Source: Crossaster papposus (lineage: Eukaryota > Echinodermata > Asteroidea > Velatida > Solasteridae). Taken from it: 64,000 nt of DNA. Numbering within the stretch: position 1 is the stretch's first letter; every line of letters begins with the position of its first letter. Shown here one piece after another: positions 32,318-44,973 of the stretch. Both the position numbers and the translations under genes were made by a program. The DNA lies in assembly GCA_037893245.1 (NCBI GenBank), contig JBAIAA010000260.1, positions 310,001 to 374,000 of the forward strand. Direction: 5' to 3'. The notes beneath the pieces were generated by a model. It saw nothing but the letters and a program-made list of their open reading frames with translations. It was not told where the DNA came from and ran no database searches.

Positions 32318-32667
32318 AGGTAGTATACACCATTTGCAGATATCGAAAAAAATTACTACCGAATTATTAAGAAAAATCTTATTATTTAAAAGTAATTAAT
32401 GATTCTAGGCATCCAGCAAAACGATTGCCCTAGATATCTTGTAATTGTTCCAAAAAATTGAATTGTATTTAAACCAAAATTCATTATCGCCGGACGGTGA
32501 TCGCGAAAAAACAAAAACTGCCCGATTCCGGTTTTTCGTGCTTTTCTCAGCAACCATTATTGTAAAACTTCGGACAGGTCAGTTAAACGATATTTACTAT
32601 GAAATATAACCCTCTAAATCCACCCATTCATGATAATTCAAGCAGTTACCAATGGTGTATACTACCT
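32318..32667 (+). mobile_element. MITE family A copy, complete
   Basis: 350 bp with TTAA on both sides and perfect AGGTAGTATACACCATT ends. The cleanest A copy in the window. Confidence 0.85.
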
Positions 32668-32723
32668 TTAAGTGTGAATTGCGGTTGGAATTACAATAAC
32701 ATCTAAACATTACCCAGTTAATG

Positions 32724-32885
32724 CAGGCCCGCTGGAACACATTTTTTCCAGGGGGTGCGGACTTTATTTGACAAAATTGTGTGGGAGCGCGAAGCGCGAA
32801 GCCATTACGGCATGGGGTCCGGGGCCCGCTTAAGGGCCCCGGGAGCTTTGAGTTTATAGATGCTCTGTGGTGCAATCTCGGCGTT
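32724..32885 (+). repeat. CAGGCCCG end with GCGCGAAGCGCGAAGCC module
   Basis: Starts CAGGCCCGCTGG, like the element at 11512. It continues with CGGGGCCCGCTTAAGGGCCC and a GGTGCAATCT tail. The module recurs at 41880-42010 and in reverse at about 59025-59110. Confidence 0.6.
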
Positions 32886-33920
32886 TCAATTGACACTTTT
32901 ACTGCATTTGTAAAGTGTAAAAGATATTTTAAAATTTCTTTTTCGGGACACTTTTGAACAATTTTGTAATAATTTTGTATGCTGAAACTTCTTAAAAAGA
33001 TGACGGATTCCAAAATATTGCTGAATACCTATAATCCACGACTCAACCCAACTGTTAAGTAATGAGTATTTTATGTATTTTATGGTGCCCTTTATGGTGT
33101 GTACAAGTGTTATTCCCATCAAACGGGCTGCATTTTGATGTATTTAAGTTCAAAACATTCATAAGACCCCAGAGCTATTTTGTCATAAATTATGAAAGGT
33201 CTCAATAAAGCACTCTTCAGCTAAAATGTACTCTGTAGTGATCTCACAATTGTGTTGAGTTTAACTGTACCCTGGATTTGGGTGAGACCCCGAGATCCCC
33301 CCCCCCCCCCCCCCCGCCCCTCAAAAAAAAATTTAAAAAAAGAAACCGGAACTTGGCAAAAATATATACGTTCGGTCTTTGGCGAATTTGTAAATACTGG
33401 AGACTCTTAAAGTTAGTTTTATTTGATAGTCATTTGATGCAAGAGTTTATAACTGTAGAGTATGGGGACAATATTTGAAATCACACGTTGTGAGTGACGT
33501 ACCGCCCCGATTTCTTTTTTGTAAATTCGCTGCTCCCGTGATTTTTTTACAAGCCGTCCTAATGACAGTCACTCACAGTGCGAGTCTAAAATCTGGCTAA
33601 AAATTGTTTTCTTAAAACAAATTCTGAACGATATTTGCACACCAATTAAGAAGCTTACATTTAAATTTTAAAAACGCACCTCGTTAGAAAAATGCTTAGA
33701 CCAATTCAAACAAAAAAGGTAGGTTTTTATCTTCAGCTAGTTTTTCATTTTTATGGATCTTTATTTTTGATCACGTAAGTATTCAAGTACTTATGATAAG
33801 TATACTATTACTAGGTCTCAAAAGTAGGGGGTGCTTTAGTACATTGCAGCACCCCCACCCCAAAATCCTAGGGGGGCGGCAGCACCCCCTGCACCCCCCG
33901 TTCCCGCGTGCCTGAGTTAA
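32886..33920. other. Spacer with homopolymers and an inverted GGGGTGCT pair
   Basis: A C18 run lies at about 33298. GGGGGTGCTTTAGTACATTG and GCAGCACCCCC form a small inverted pair at about 33826-33890. No gene seen. Confidence 0.4.
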
Positions 33921-34093
33921 TGTCGGGAGTATTTTTATAGCGGGCTCAGAGTGCCTCAGACATGGGATTATTTATCACGCGACATCAATGCCAGGCTCAG
34001 GTTTTTTTTCTGGCTTCGGTCCTGACTTCTTGACTGGCTTGCTGACATATTTTTTTCTATAAAATCGCAACACACGTTCTACGACGCAAACTG
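33921..34093 (+). mobile_element. MITE family B copy, diverged
   Basis: TTAA-flanked, right end GACGCAAACTGG; the interior is related to but diverged from 27447-27680. Confidence 0.5.
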
Positions 34094-34097
34094 GTTA

Positions 34098-34894
34098 AAA
34101 GGCAATAAGACAAACTATTATGATTACAGTATTACATGTACTTGTAATAAAATTGTTAAAACTAATTTTTAAGCCGAGACAGCTTGACCGTCGAGACAAT
34201 TTAACTTTTCCCACCAAAATATTGGTGGGACCGAGCGAACGGCGCACCGTACGCTCTACACGCGCTGCATGTACACATCGACTTCGGGTTGTCTGGATGG
34301 TCGAGTTGGCTCGACTTTGGGCTAAGTTGATTTGGGGCCGAGTTGACTGGGAATGAGTTTCCTCTCGCTCGGAAAACAACCGCCGCACAGAATTTGGTGA
34401 TTTTTTTCCTCATCTCTGTAACTTCGTTAATAATGCTTGTAATGGATTGAAACTTTCACACATGAGAGATAATATAAAAAGAGTCGCCTGAACAAATGTG
34501 TGATGACACTGAACTAGGCATACATTTTCAATGATTTCTCAAAGGATAACATTGTGTACTGCATGCTGCGCGGCCCAGATTACGGACGCGAATTGCCTTT
34601 CCTGATTTTTCTCTCCATATAGCCACTTTTATCTCCGACGATATGGTTTTGAAAGGATTTTTATAACAGAACAGTCATGAACCCCAACAAATGATTTCCT
34701 GTTATCTATCTTCCTAATCGTAGGAAAATTACAAATTTGCAATGCCTGCTAACCAGGTCATGCAGGTAGGCGCGGACATCATCCTCGATGCAAAATGTTC
34801 TAAATGTTCTAAAAGTGCTTTCATAATTATAGCTTCAATTAACATCTTTGAAAAAATTATAAAAATGTTAGGCCTATCATAACAATTAAGTACT
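34098..34894. other. Spacer
   Basis: Moderate GC around 34180-34380 with no recognisable exon. No repeat structure identified. Confidence 0.35.
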
Positions 34895-35175
34895 AAATTC
34901 CCGGTGAAAAAAAACAATTGCGGTTGTAATATTCATAACCGGAATCGCGGTTTCAACTAAAACCGGGATCACGGTTGTTGAAATTATCCCGCCGGGATCC
35001 CGTTTCCAACTAAAACCGGATCCCGATAAAGAGCCAGGATCCCGCCAGGATTCCGCCGGGATTACGCCGGGATTCTGCCGGGATTCCGCCGGGATTCCGC
35101 CGGGTTCCCGGTTGAGGTTGGATCCCAGTTGAGGTAAAAAGGTGGAATCCCAGTTGAGATTAAAATCCCACTTAA
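34895..35175. repeat. GGGATCCC/GCCGGGATTCC array
   Basis: About ten copies of CCGCCGGGATTC-like units and GGGATCCC palindromes, related to 31990-32243. Probably an end of the same hAT-like family. Confidence 0.55.
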
Positions 35176-35551
35176 GTTTATTAGCACATCTTACTGCACT
35201 TTGTTCATTGGTTTTTTTTAAGACTAAAATAGTGAAATTAGAATTCTTGTAATAGTCAGTTTCCAGACGTATTAATTTAAGTTTAGTGAAAGAGCCTACA
35301 AACCAGTATCCATGCAACAGCGCATAAAGTAATATCTTTATTCTCTTGGTTGGCATGACGTCACAAAGGGGAGAGCCGTCCATAGCAACATGTGTTAAAG
35401 CTAAAAGCTAAAATCTGAGAGTTGTGCCACTGTGAAAATGGTAAGAAGCAAAGCTATGCTTATAGCTTGTTGGTGGCCTACAATGTACATGTAGTTTCAA
35501 ACTGTAGTTGTGAACGTCCGTTTGGGTCAAGGGTCAGGAATTTTAAAATGA

Positions 35552-35962
35552 CATTTGCGACCTGCTCCCACGAAATCAGAGTAAAGTTGACCTTTTGATA
35601 TTTTGGGATATTGGTATTTCCAGATTTCCTAAATTCTTAGCTTTAAAATGATATATAATTTATTGGGTAGGGTACGTATTAATGCCGTGGTTTTGGTGTG
35701 AAAATACAATAATTTTATCATGATTTTTGCATATTTTTATTAATTTTGCTGCATTATACTTCTTGGGTTTGCTCAGTAAAATCAAATTTCGACTAAATTA
35801 ATCTTTTGCAAAAATACTTGGTAGTTCGAAAAAAAACATGTGGGAATTGTATCATGTCAAAACCAAAAACATCGATTCCTCACTGGTCTAATCGGCTATT
35901 TTCAATCATAAAGTATAGCATAGTGCAACTTTACGCCGTTTCCGTGGGAGCAGGTCACATTT
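35552..35962 (+). mobile_element. MITE family C copy
   Basis: About 0.41 kb with ends GCGACCTGCTCCCACGAAA and CCGTGGGAGCAGGTCAC. Interior shared with 39755-40413 in inverted order. Confidence 0.75.
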
Positions 35963-36347
35963 ACACACAATAAAAAAATATACATAGGCCAAACACTCAA
36001 GGGATGGGCGTTTCTTATCCTAAACATCTTTGACAAGTCCATGGCTGGTTAAAAGATGGGTAGCTTGGACACAAGCATGCGACAAATTAAAATATTAAAG
36101 ATGTACCTTATCATTACAATCAATTCTTTTAGAAATTATTAATCATGTAAAAAATATTTTTAAATTAAAGCCAACACAGATCTTTAGTGGCAATTTATTC
36201 TTGTAGGTTACTCAACATCCTCACATTTTAAAGGAAAAAGTACATGTACCGGGTAGTTCAATACAAATAGCAAAATAGCTATGAGAAAAGACGATAACAA
36301 CTATCAAACTTCATACAAAATAAGTAAAACTGTTCAAGTTCTTAGTA

Positions 36348-36790
36348 GTTGAGCCACCCACCGGAGGAGAGTTGAGCCATGGATCAAATCTCCTTATAAT
36401 CAGTGGCTCAACTCTCCTTAGGACGGCCATTTTGACATGTGACTTGATTCCATTAAATAGCAGCTGAATCAAATTAAAACAAAATCACCACAATAAAACA
36501 ACAATGTATAAAGGCTACATATTGTAAGCATTATTATAAAAGTAACTGCTAACATGCGAGTAATAGAAAGGGTCTTGCCTAAAACTCAAAAATCCACTGT
36601 AGTGCAATTTAGCTTTTTTTGTTCACCTTTTCTCAACGGAGCTGCTATTCATCTGCCTGCTTTAACCAAAAGGAAAGTTACATGTATGTTACACACTATA
36701 CCAACGGAGGACGTTTAGGCTTTGTCACTCAAGGGAGAGTGAGAGATTTGGGGGGTGGCTCAACTCTCCTTGTGGCTCAACTCTCCTGGA
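36348..36790. mobile_element. Putative element with repeated GGAGAGTTGAGCCAC motif
   Basis: Two tandem motif copies on the left (GTTGAGCCACCCACC, then GAGAGTTGAGCCA), one inverted copy at about 36401-36420, and two more inverted copies on the right (GGTGGCTCAACTCTCC, then TGTGGCTCAACTCTCC). No coding frame. Confidence 0.5.
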
Positions 36791-37074
36791 TCTCCCCTAC
36801 GGCTCGATGTTGTAACGCAAGCTGCCGGTACAGCATGAATTAAAGACTAGAAATACAGACTGGTTTGTAGATTGTGCAAGCCTTGTGAGGTTTCAACATA
36901 TAAAACGGTAAAGCACGCCAGGATTTCAAAGTTCAATGTGACACTTTGTGTTTAAAACCAGTCTCTTTATCATCCGTTTAAAGGAATGGGTAAACTGTCT
37001 TTGGTATTTATGAATAAATGTACGATAAAACTACGGTTACACCTGAGTAAAGAAACTACGCAATCACTGTAGAG

Positions 37075-37545
37075 TCGTTCGCAGATCCCGACGCATGTTT
37101 TTTCTAGGTACCGGTACGTGTCACAAACCAACTGCTAGTGGACGATTGATTCTTGACAGAACTTGCTCCGTGGTGCATTATGATGATTGGAGCTGTGTTT
37201 TATGGTCCGACGAGTCGCGGTTTCAGCTCTTCCTGTCAGATGGCCGAGTTTAAGTTTAACATTGAGCGGTGGGGGAGAAGTTTAACGAGAAGTGTGTTGT
37301 TCCCAGCATTAAACATAATGGTGTGGGGGTGCATGATTTCTACTGGGGTCGGGGGCATGGCTCGCATCAATGAGAGCATCAGCACGGTGGCCAATCAAAC
37401 TCTAATTTATTTGAGAAATGGTGGGTGGGGGGGGGGGGGGGGGGGGGGGGGGCAGTTGGCACTTTGTTGTGATGACTTGGCTGGCCCAGAGTACCTGAAT
37501 GCAATTTTAAAAATCTGTTGAACGAAATCGACCATGGTCTTCAGT
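37075..37545 (+). pseudogene. Degraded Tc1/mariner-type transposase
   Basis: Separate frames give fragments typical of a Tc1-family catalytic core: DDWSCVLWSDESRFQLF with the first catalytic Asp, EKFNEKCVVPSIKHNG, and MVWGCMISTGVGGMARINES. After a G-run of about 27 bases come remnants around TWLAQS and NEIDHG, where the second and third acidic residues should lie. Two stops follow the first fragment (near 37250), there is at least one frameshift before MVWGC, and the poly-G run interrupts the rest. No inverted ends were found. Only part of the usual length of about 340 residues remains. Confidence 0.7.
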
Positions 37546-37864
37546 GAGAAAATCGAGAACAAAAAGTGCGAAAAGACTTATACATGGTGATCGATCATTC
37601 ACAATATATGCCCCCCTCCCTCCCCCCCCCCCCCCCTAGAATAGGCTACCAGCAGCAATCCGATCTGTTGAACATTTTGACATTTTTCAGTCAAATTAAA
37701 AACTCATCTTTTTAACCATTACTTTTTATCATGTAATTGATTCTTTTTAAATTACTCATTTTTGTTTTACGAGTGTGTTTATCTTTTTGTATAGCGCTTT
37801 GGGATGTCTTTATGGAAATGATTGTTACCATTATTATTATTATTAGAAGTAAATATACATGTAG

Positions 37865-38126
37865 TTTTAACTGACCCGTACGAAGTTTTACAATCATGAA
37901 TGCCAAGGAAAAAACCAAGAGAAACAGTGTTTGTTTTCAACCATGGGTCAGTTGTTCTTTGTGCAAACGCGATTTTTGTATTCAATTTTAGTTATACTAA
38001 CAATGACAGGATACCTTGCTGGATACCTTGCTGGATGGCTATAAACATTATTTACTTTCAAAAAAGTAAGACATATATTAATAATTTGGTAGTAAAATTG
38101 TTTCAATGTTTACAAATGGTGTATGC
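37865..38126 (-). mobile_element. MITE family A copy, truncated
   Basis: Reverse orientation, AACTGACCCGTACGAAG through TACAAATGGTGTATGCAG. The end that would carry ATTCAAGCAATTACC is missing. Confidence 0.7.
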
Positions 38127-38670
38127 AGTAACAGGAGCACCAACAGAACCTTTGTGGTACATGTACTCACAATACACAGGTCTCCGCTAAGGTTTTGCTA
38201 CAGCTAGCTATAGTCCACTGTACACGCCCAATTTCAATATTGACTTACATGCTTATTGTCATCTGTGGCTTGTGTGCTGGATGTACATGTATGCCTGCTA
38301 TTAACCCACGTGGTCATTGTCATTCAGGCGTTTATAACAATCTAGATACATGTATAATATATGCTGGTACAAAGTATGCTAGTTTACCCATAGGGCATCA
38401 TTTACATTTAGATGACAATAGTGTTGTATACTGGGAGTGGCTTTAGTGTGGTGAAGGGCGTAGTGCATACCACATGTGTTCTGATCAGTCTTCCGAAGAT
38501 AGAAAGTTTCATCACCATGACGTCTAGGATTCTTAGCGAGGAACAGAAAAGTGAGCTTACATTTTGTACAATGGTGTGTACCGAGATATGATTGTACCAC
38601 AAAAAAATGAAATTGTTTGCTAATATGATAAATGCAATATTCAAGTACAGAACATAATGTTAAATCTATA

Positions 38671-38800
38671 GTTCATACTCCGTGCGGAAGCGGATGCAAA
38701 TTTGTGATATCACAGGAGGTTTTGGTGAAACACATTTCAACTCAGCGCATGCTTACAATTGTGACATAAAATTTGTGTCGCATTAGCATAAGATATGAAC
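38671..38800. mobile_element. Short inverted-repeat element
   Basis: 130 bp with ends GTTCATACTC and its approximate complement, plus pairing GCAAATTTGTGATATCAC / GTGACATAAAATTTGTG. Weakly supported. Confidence 0.4.
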
Positions 38801-39247
38801 CAGCCATTAGTCTGCTTAGTCAGGAATATTGTTGTTGTGGGTGCATGCATCATGTTTGTCTTAGTAATTTTGTTAGAATGTCTCACAAAATATCGAATAC
38901 TCAAACATCAATCGAACATGCCCTATAATTTTTGTCCTGGCATTATACGTGTACAGAAGGATGGGTTTGGCATGTTTTCAAAAAAAGCCAATTACTTTGG
39001 CTTGATTTTTCCAGTGTTTCATTAGCTATTTATGTAACACAATCCCTCAATGGTCTATCCAGTGCAATCATCATTTTGATGAACTCGGCATCTTAAAGAA
39101 ATGTGCAGAGAAATCGCAAGTTCATGCAATGTACATGTATGCAGCTCAGGGAAAGTTGTCACTGTTTTTGCTTCTTGACTTCACACAAAACATGACACAA
39201 TTCACCCAATGGGTTACCCTCCACCCCCTATAAATTAGTTCATATTG

Positions 39248-39664
39248 TATGTGACACGCTACATCGAAATCGGGAATAAATCTCAAAATGACTTTTTGAG
39301 ATATGCACATGTTGAGAAAGGGAATTTCATAAGCTTTCTAATGATACCCATCACAAGTGTGTATCTGTTTAGGTTAACGAGTTATGGTCTGATGAAGATG
39401 ACATGCGTATATTTATTTGCCAAATCCACATTTCGAGAAAAACAGCTTTGAAATAAACAAAATTGACCAAAACCATACGGACAGCGCACACAAATCCTCT
39501 TAATTTTCATCTTCATTGATCGTTTTTACATACAAGACATTAATGACAATAATCTGTGATAACTACACTTCCTAAAAATACAATGTTCAGAAAATCGACT
39601 TGGTCACGATTTTCACCCATGCGTTCACTTCAACGGCCGATTACGATGGAGCGGGTCACATATT
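39248..39664. mobile_element. MITE family D copy, complete
   Basis: Ends TATGTGACACGCTACATCG and GATGGAGCGGGTCACATA, 417 bp, TA-rich flanks. Related to 23684-24001 and to the shorter 21546-21797. Confidence 0.75.
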
Positions 39665-39754
39665 TGTTTTATATTGTTATTTTGGGTACAAAAGCCAAAA
39701 TGTTTAGTTTAAGCGATATCGAACCATATTGTATTCTATTGTACACATGTACAA

Positions 39755-40413
39755 TATGTGACCTGCTCCTACATGTACGAAAATGGCGTAAAGTCGCGCT
39801 ATGGTATTTTGAGTTATGATTGAAAATAGCCGATTTGACAGTGGGGAATCGTTTTGGGGGTTTTGGCATGATACAATTCCCACATATTACATGTATGTTT
39901 TCTTTCGAACTACCGGTACCAAGTAATTTTTGCAAAAGATAAGCAGAAAATATCTACTTTTGATTTTACTGAGCGTACCCAAGTAGTAAAATGTAGTGAA
40001 GAAGTAAAACGTACATGTATACACACGCAAAGTTTTCTCCGGATTCAAAACAAACGACGCATAAACATGTCACGAACAAGGCCGGAAATGTCTGTCAGCA
40101 GCAAGCAAGGCCGGAAATGCATGGGTGTGCTTCCCAGTACCATCGGCCTGAACCCACCTTTTTTTGTTAAAAAATAATCCCACGTCTTGGCTCGGTGATG
40201 TTAAAATAATCCCGGCGTGAACTGGCTAACTATTCTTAATTTGATGTGTTAAATGACCGCTGGTTTCGCTCAGTATTAGATATTATTTAAAAAAACCTTC
40301 CCAATAAATTATATATCATTTTAAAGCTAAGAATTCAAGGAATCTGGAAATGCCAATTAATATCTTAAAATATCAAAATGTCAACTTTTATTTCATGGAA
40401 GCAGGTCACATAT
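39755..40413 (-). mobile_element. MITE family C copy interrupted by family B
   Basis: Ends TGTGACCTGCTCCTACA and GAAGCAGGTCACA. The interior matches 35552-35962 in reverse and is split by a B element at about 40013-40230. Confidence 0.7.
40013..40230 (-). mobile_element. MITE family B copy nested in family C
   Basis: Reverse orientation: GCAAGGCCGGAAATGCATGG, then CCCGGCGTGAACTGG. The TTAA at the right edge has changed to CTAA. Confidence 0.65.
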
Positions 40414-40781
40414 GAACATCACATTTTGCCAACTTTGACAGGAGCTAGGAAGCAACAAAAAATATTATACCGGTACACTGTACCTCCAATTTTATTTTAT
40501 TTTTAAACATGTTGTAGTAAAATTTAAACCCAGTCAGCTCAAGGTCGCATCAAATTAAAGGTCAAATTAGCGGCACATACAACAAATAGTGCCAACAATG
40601 GATTATTTATGATACCTTTTTGAACATGTCCCAAATGAATCAAAATCAGTAAATTTGGCAAACAGGTAAGGAAGTTACATGTACAAGTATGGTCCTTTGA
40701 ATATTGGTGTCCACGCTTATTTTTTTCGAAATCGCCCCCAAAAATCAGGTGGTAGGCGGCTGGTGGGGGCCGCTGAAACTT

Positions 40782-41472
40782 TAAGGCCTTGCGCTAACTT
40801 TTTTTCTTGGATAGCCCACCGGGCTAGCAAACTGCAGATTTTACTAGCCCGTTTACATTTTCGCTAGCCCGTATGTACAATGCACAAAACTATTTGTTCG
40901 GCGCGGGCACGTGCACGTACCGGCGCGGTACGTACAATAATGTACATGTACATCCGTAGTAATGTACACAGAGGGCGATGTTCTGAACAGACTCTTTATC
41001 AGGCGCTACTACTAGTGACACGGCAGCACGCTCATGTACTATACAGCAACGTAGTGGGCCGTTATGGTAAGAAAGGCTGAACGATGTGAAAGAGAATAAT
41101 GCACATATGTGCGGTACCCTGCGCCTTAGTTTATACTATATTAATCTCACTGAAGCCCACCAGTCTACTCTATTCGTGAGATCGCAATGCACTGCATGCA
41201 CGCGTGGATCGAGCGCTCCCAGGCTATCGATAATCATGCCGAAAAACACAAACAAAAGACAGTTTATACTCGGTTTATTTTGATCCGATATTTATTTAAT
41301 ACACAAAAAAACAATACAATTTTAACATTTTTTTTATTTTGATCTAAACATTTACAGGTAGGTTACTGAATTTTTCACTAGCCCACCGGGCAACCAAGGA
41401 AGTGGGTCTGGGTAGCCCGGAGCAGTTTTCGCTAGACTTTGTACGCCGGGCTAGTACTAATTCGAGGCCTGA
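40782..41472. mobile_element. hAT-like element with GGGCTAGC motifs
   Basis: Imperfect ends TAAGGCCTTGCGCTAAC and TCAGGCCTCGAATTAG. Several GGGCTAGC/GCTAGCCC units lie near both ends (40817-40872 and 41375-41455). No 8-bp duplication is recognisable. Confidence 0.5.
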
Positions 41473-41814
41473 TGGTCTTGGAATTTTGTTTTTTTTCACC
41501 AAAACTACTACATGTATCCCTAAAATAAATCGAAAACGTATTTTAAGGGTGTAAATTATCATTATTATATTGTTTTACATGGACTGATCCCATTGCCAAT
41601 GTCTGCCCTTTTGACCTTTACATGGTAGCCTATCATTAGAATGGAAACATCTCAAAATTACTTTTGGGGGTAATAAATCAGACAGAAGCATAAATAATCA
41701 ACTTTGACATTTACATGCAGCCTGTACAAACTTAGCATAACAAAAAAATGATTCACGAAGCTTTCATTCAAAACCACTTTCGTGCAAAAGAAAAAATGAT
41801 TTCCATGTGCAAGG

Positions 41815-43275
41815 TCTTAGGCACGGATTTTTGAATTGGGTGTGTAAAAAAAAATGTTGGTGTGTAACAATTTTAGTATGTAACTGCGGAGCATGTGCGC
41901 GAAGCGCACATCACGAGCGCGTATCGCGAAGTCCCTGCGGCCGGGGTTCAGGACCCGCTTAAGGGCCCTTAAATTTTTTGGTTTCTTAGGTGCTCTCTGG
42001 TGCAATCTTTGGCCAATTTCTACCTATTTTTTTGTAATGTTGTGGCAATATGAAGCTTGATTTTTATACAATCCTTTTGAAATAAATTTTGACCAGAGGA
42101 GTATATTATGGATACCGGTATTGAAAGTTTGGATTAAAAACAGCGCACACTGACTTGCACTACGTGTGAAATGAGGTAACGGTTAATTGGCCATAAACCT
42201 GTAAAAAAATAAGAACACCGATAGAAAGAAAGGAAGCACAATTTTGACATTTCTTATAAGTTACATGTACTTTGTCTTTATTTCAGTCATACCCTACTAT
42301 ACATAAATAACTAAAAAAGTGCAATAACTAAACATGGCACAGAGGAAAAAATAGGTACATTTTTACTCTAGAACCATTTGGAAAGACTGGTCATGACTTA
42401 TTCACTAAATACCATGGTGACTCTGTGACAAGTCTGTATGGCCAGCGGCTAGAGCCATTTATAGGACTATAACAAAAACGTAACAAGTCACCATTTCCCA
42501 AGAATTATTGGTGGATAATTACCCACATCAAAAATAAACCATCCCATAAAAAAGAAACCAATCAGGTCCTTCTAACAACTTATTTAAGGGACAAAGTAAA
42601 TAATTATGGTTTTATTAAATATAACCCAGCAGATTATTTATTAAATTTGAATAACAACTTCTTAAGATGGTAGAAATTCACTTTAGGATTGAAGTACATG
42701 CTTCTGGGAGTAAGTTGCTGGGATAAAACCTCAGCTCGTGCATTTTAGGGACAATGCAGGACAACAAATAATCATACCCATTTATGAAGAGAATCATGCC
42801 TTGGTTTTGGGGTCTTAATTTAAAGTATTTTTGAAATATTAATGGTTCAGTTTTGGTATCCTGGGGTCCGCCATCGGGATTTGGTACCACCTCGATTTTA
42901 TTCTTGCTTATTTATTCTTGGCTCGTATAGGTTTGGTAAAAAAAATTAAAAGCTAGCCTTGTAATTTACGGGCCACGAAATAGAACGTTTTTTGTTATAC
43001 AAGAAAAACGGAAAATAAATCGTATTAAATTTCCCCCTCAAATCTGTTGGAAAAATGTTTAGGAGCTCAAAATATTAGGTGTTAAGGTCCCGTTTCTTTT
43101 CTTTTTTCTTCTCCTTTTTAAACAATGAAACTAGAAATAAATTGTATTAAATAAACCTGGAATTTATTTTGCTAGTCTCCTAATTCAATGGTCAGGTGTT
43201 TGTCGATTTTATTAGATACCAAGAATATATTGTATTATTATTTACTCCTGAAATCGGTTGGAAATTGTTCAGAAG
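41815..43275 (-). repeat. Long dispersed repeat, copy 2
   Basis: Inverted relative to 15027-16405 and collinear with it, from CAAGGTCTTAGGCACG to CTCCTGAAATCGGTTGG. It keeps a fuller GC-rich terminal module (41885-41970: GCGCGAAGCGCACATCACG, then CAGGACCCGCTTAAGGGCCC). Confidence 0.8.
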
Positions 43276-43289
43276 TTCAGACAAGTCTT

Positions 43290-44973
43290 TAAGTACCCTT
43301 TCTTCTTCTTTTTTTAATAAAAACTTTCACAATTTTATAATTAATATATATTAATTTTGTTATGACTAGGGTTTCGTAAATAAACAGGCTCAGGTTTTTT
43401 TAACACCTTTTTATTTGTACATCGAGGCCAGTAGATAAGAAAATCTTAATCCTAAATATGCTTGCGCGGTGAAAAGTAGCTTAACTTATTCCACCGAGGT
43501 TACGCAACTGCATTATTGTACTGTACATGCCTGTACGACTAAACGAAAGCGCTGAAAAGTTTCCCTAACGCGTCACAGCAAGGCACGGCCCAACTGCTTG
43601 TCGTAATCGCTGATCTTGCGGGAAGATTTAATTTGCATCCGTCACGAAAGCTATCAAAACCGCCCCTCACCGGTGACAACAAAACTGCCCGAGTTATTTT
43701 AAAAGCATGATAAAGGTTTAAGGTTGATAACCTTTTTTTTAAAATGGAGATTGTAGTAGGCCTATTCACACGAAGGACGCCGATAATCCGATATACCTCC
43801 ATGATCTGACCACTGCGTGTGCAACAATTGAACGGACCGCAGGAAACATGCCGTGGTACGGTGAATTTAGAAACATTTTGCAAAAAAACACGCGGCGCTG
43901 TATCGCTCAAGGACGAGCGTTACTACTTCGAAATAAATACATTAAAACAGAAAATACGAACACATAAAAGGGTGAACATGATCTAAGAATTAACCTGCAG
44001 GAAATGACTTTCTTCATCGACGTTTGTTTGCCGGGAATTTTTACATCTTACGATGTCAAATTCGACCAGTTCGTGTGTGTATGATCTTGTTCGTGCAACG
44101 GAAAAATACATGCGTGTCGGCCATGGACTGATTCCAGTCCTTAACTTTGTATATTAAAGCGTGCGGCGGGAACCATTCCAACAATGCTGCGTGTATTAAT
44201 ATTAGTATTATGCATGGCTTGCATATGGGGCGGGCGAGCGAGCACATGGTTTTCTGCCACTATACATATCACCGTACCAGCACGCAAAGCCTTGTTGATT
44301 TATCGGGGCATATTATTGGGGCAAAAACAGCGGAGTTTGACTTTCGAAAATAGCAATTGTAAGTAAATAAACAAAATACACCGACAGCAGAAATATAACA
44401 AGCGTTTTAACATAACAAAAAGTGCACGGCCGGCGTATTGAATCTTGGGCCGTGGTAATTGAAAATCGGCCGCGTTATTTCGAAAGTGGCCGTGTAAAAC
44501 ACGGCCAACATGGCTGGCTGGCTAATACCTTGTCCATGTGTAAATCGTTTGGCGCTAATTAGATTCTATAAGAAGTGGCACACACTCGATTTTGAGCGCT
44601 GGTGGTTAATCAAACATATTTTTGAATTGACAAAAGCAAATAGGGTAAAAGAAACGACATTTGAAAGCTAATTTAGTTATCTTGAAGCTTATACAAACAT
44701 CAATAGCAAATGCTGAATATTTAATGATAAAAATGAACACGTGACCATTTTTTGTGACACCCTGTATGTGTGCATTATGAATTGTCAGCTGTTGATGTTT
44801 TTTTTTTTTTTTTTGTGTCCCCCTCCACAGATCTGTGATGTTGACACCGCACCCATGTCGGTGACCCACATACTCAAATTACCAATATACATGTAGTTAT
44901 CATTGGTTGAAGTAGCCTATCCTGCCTTCCCACCCTCCCCTCCCCTGCCTCCCCCTCCCCTTTCTCTTCACTC
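43290..44973. other. Region upstream of the Rab-effector exon
   Basis: GC rises at 43540-43930, where a minus-strand frame of 123 codons is open, but it matches no family I know. A T16 run lies near 44800. A strong pyrimidine tract (44922-44984) ends in CTTCCAG just inside the exon. A promoter or 5' exon may lie here. Confidence 0.35.

Noticed and set aside
37153-37521. A 122-codon host gene
   Set aside because: It mixes frames of a decayed Tc1/mariner transposase and runs into a poly-G tract.
43539-43910. A minus-strand 123-codon gene
   Set aside because: No recognised family, no splice or start context that stands out; kept only as a note on GC content.
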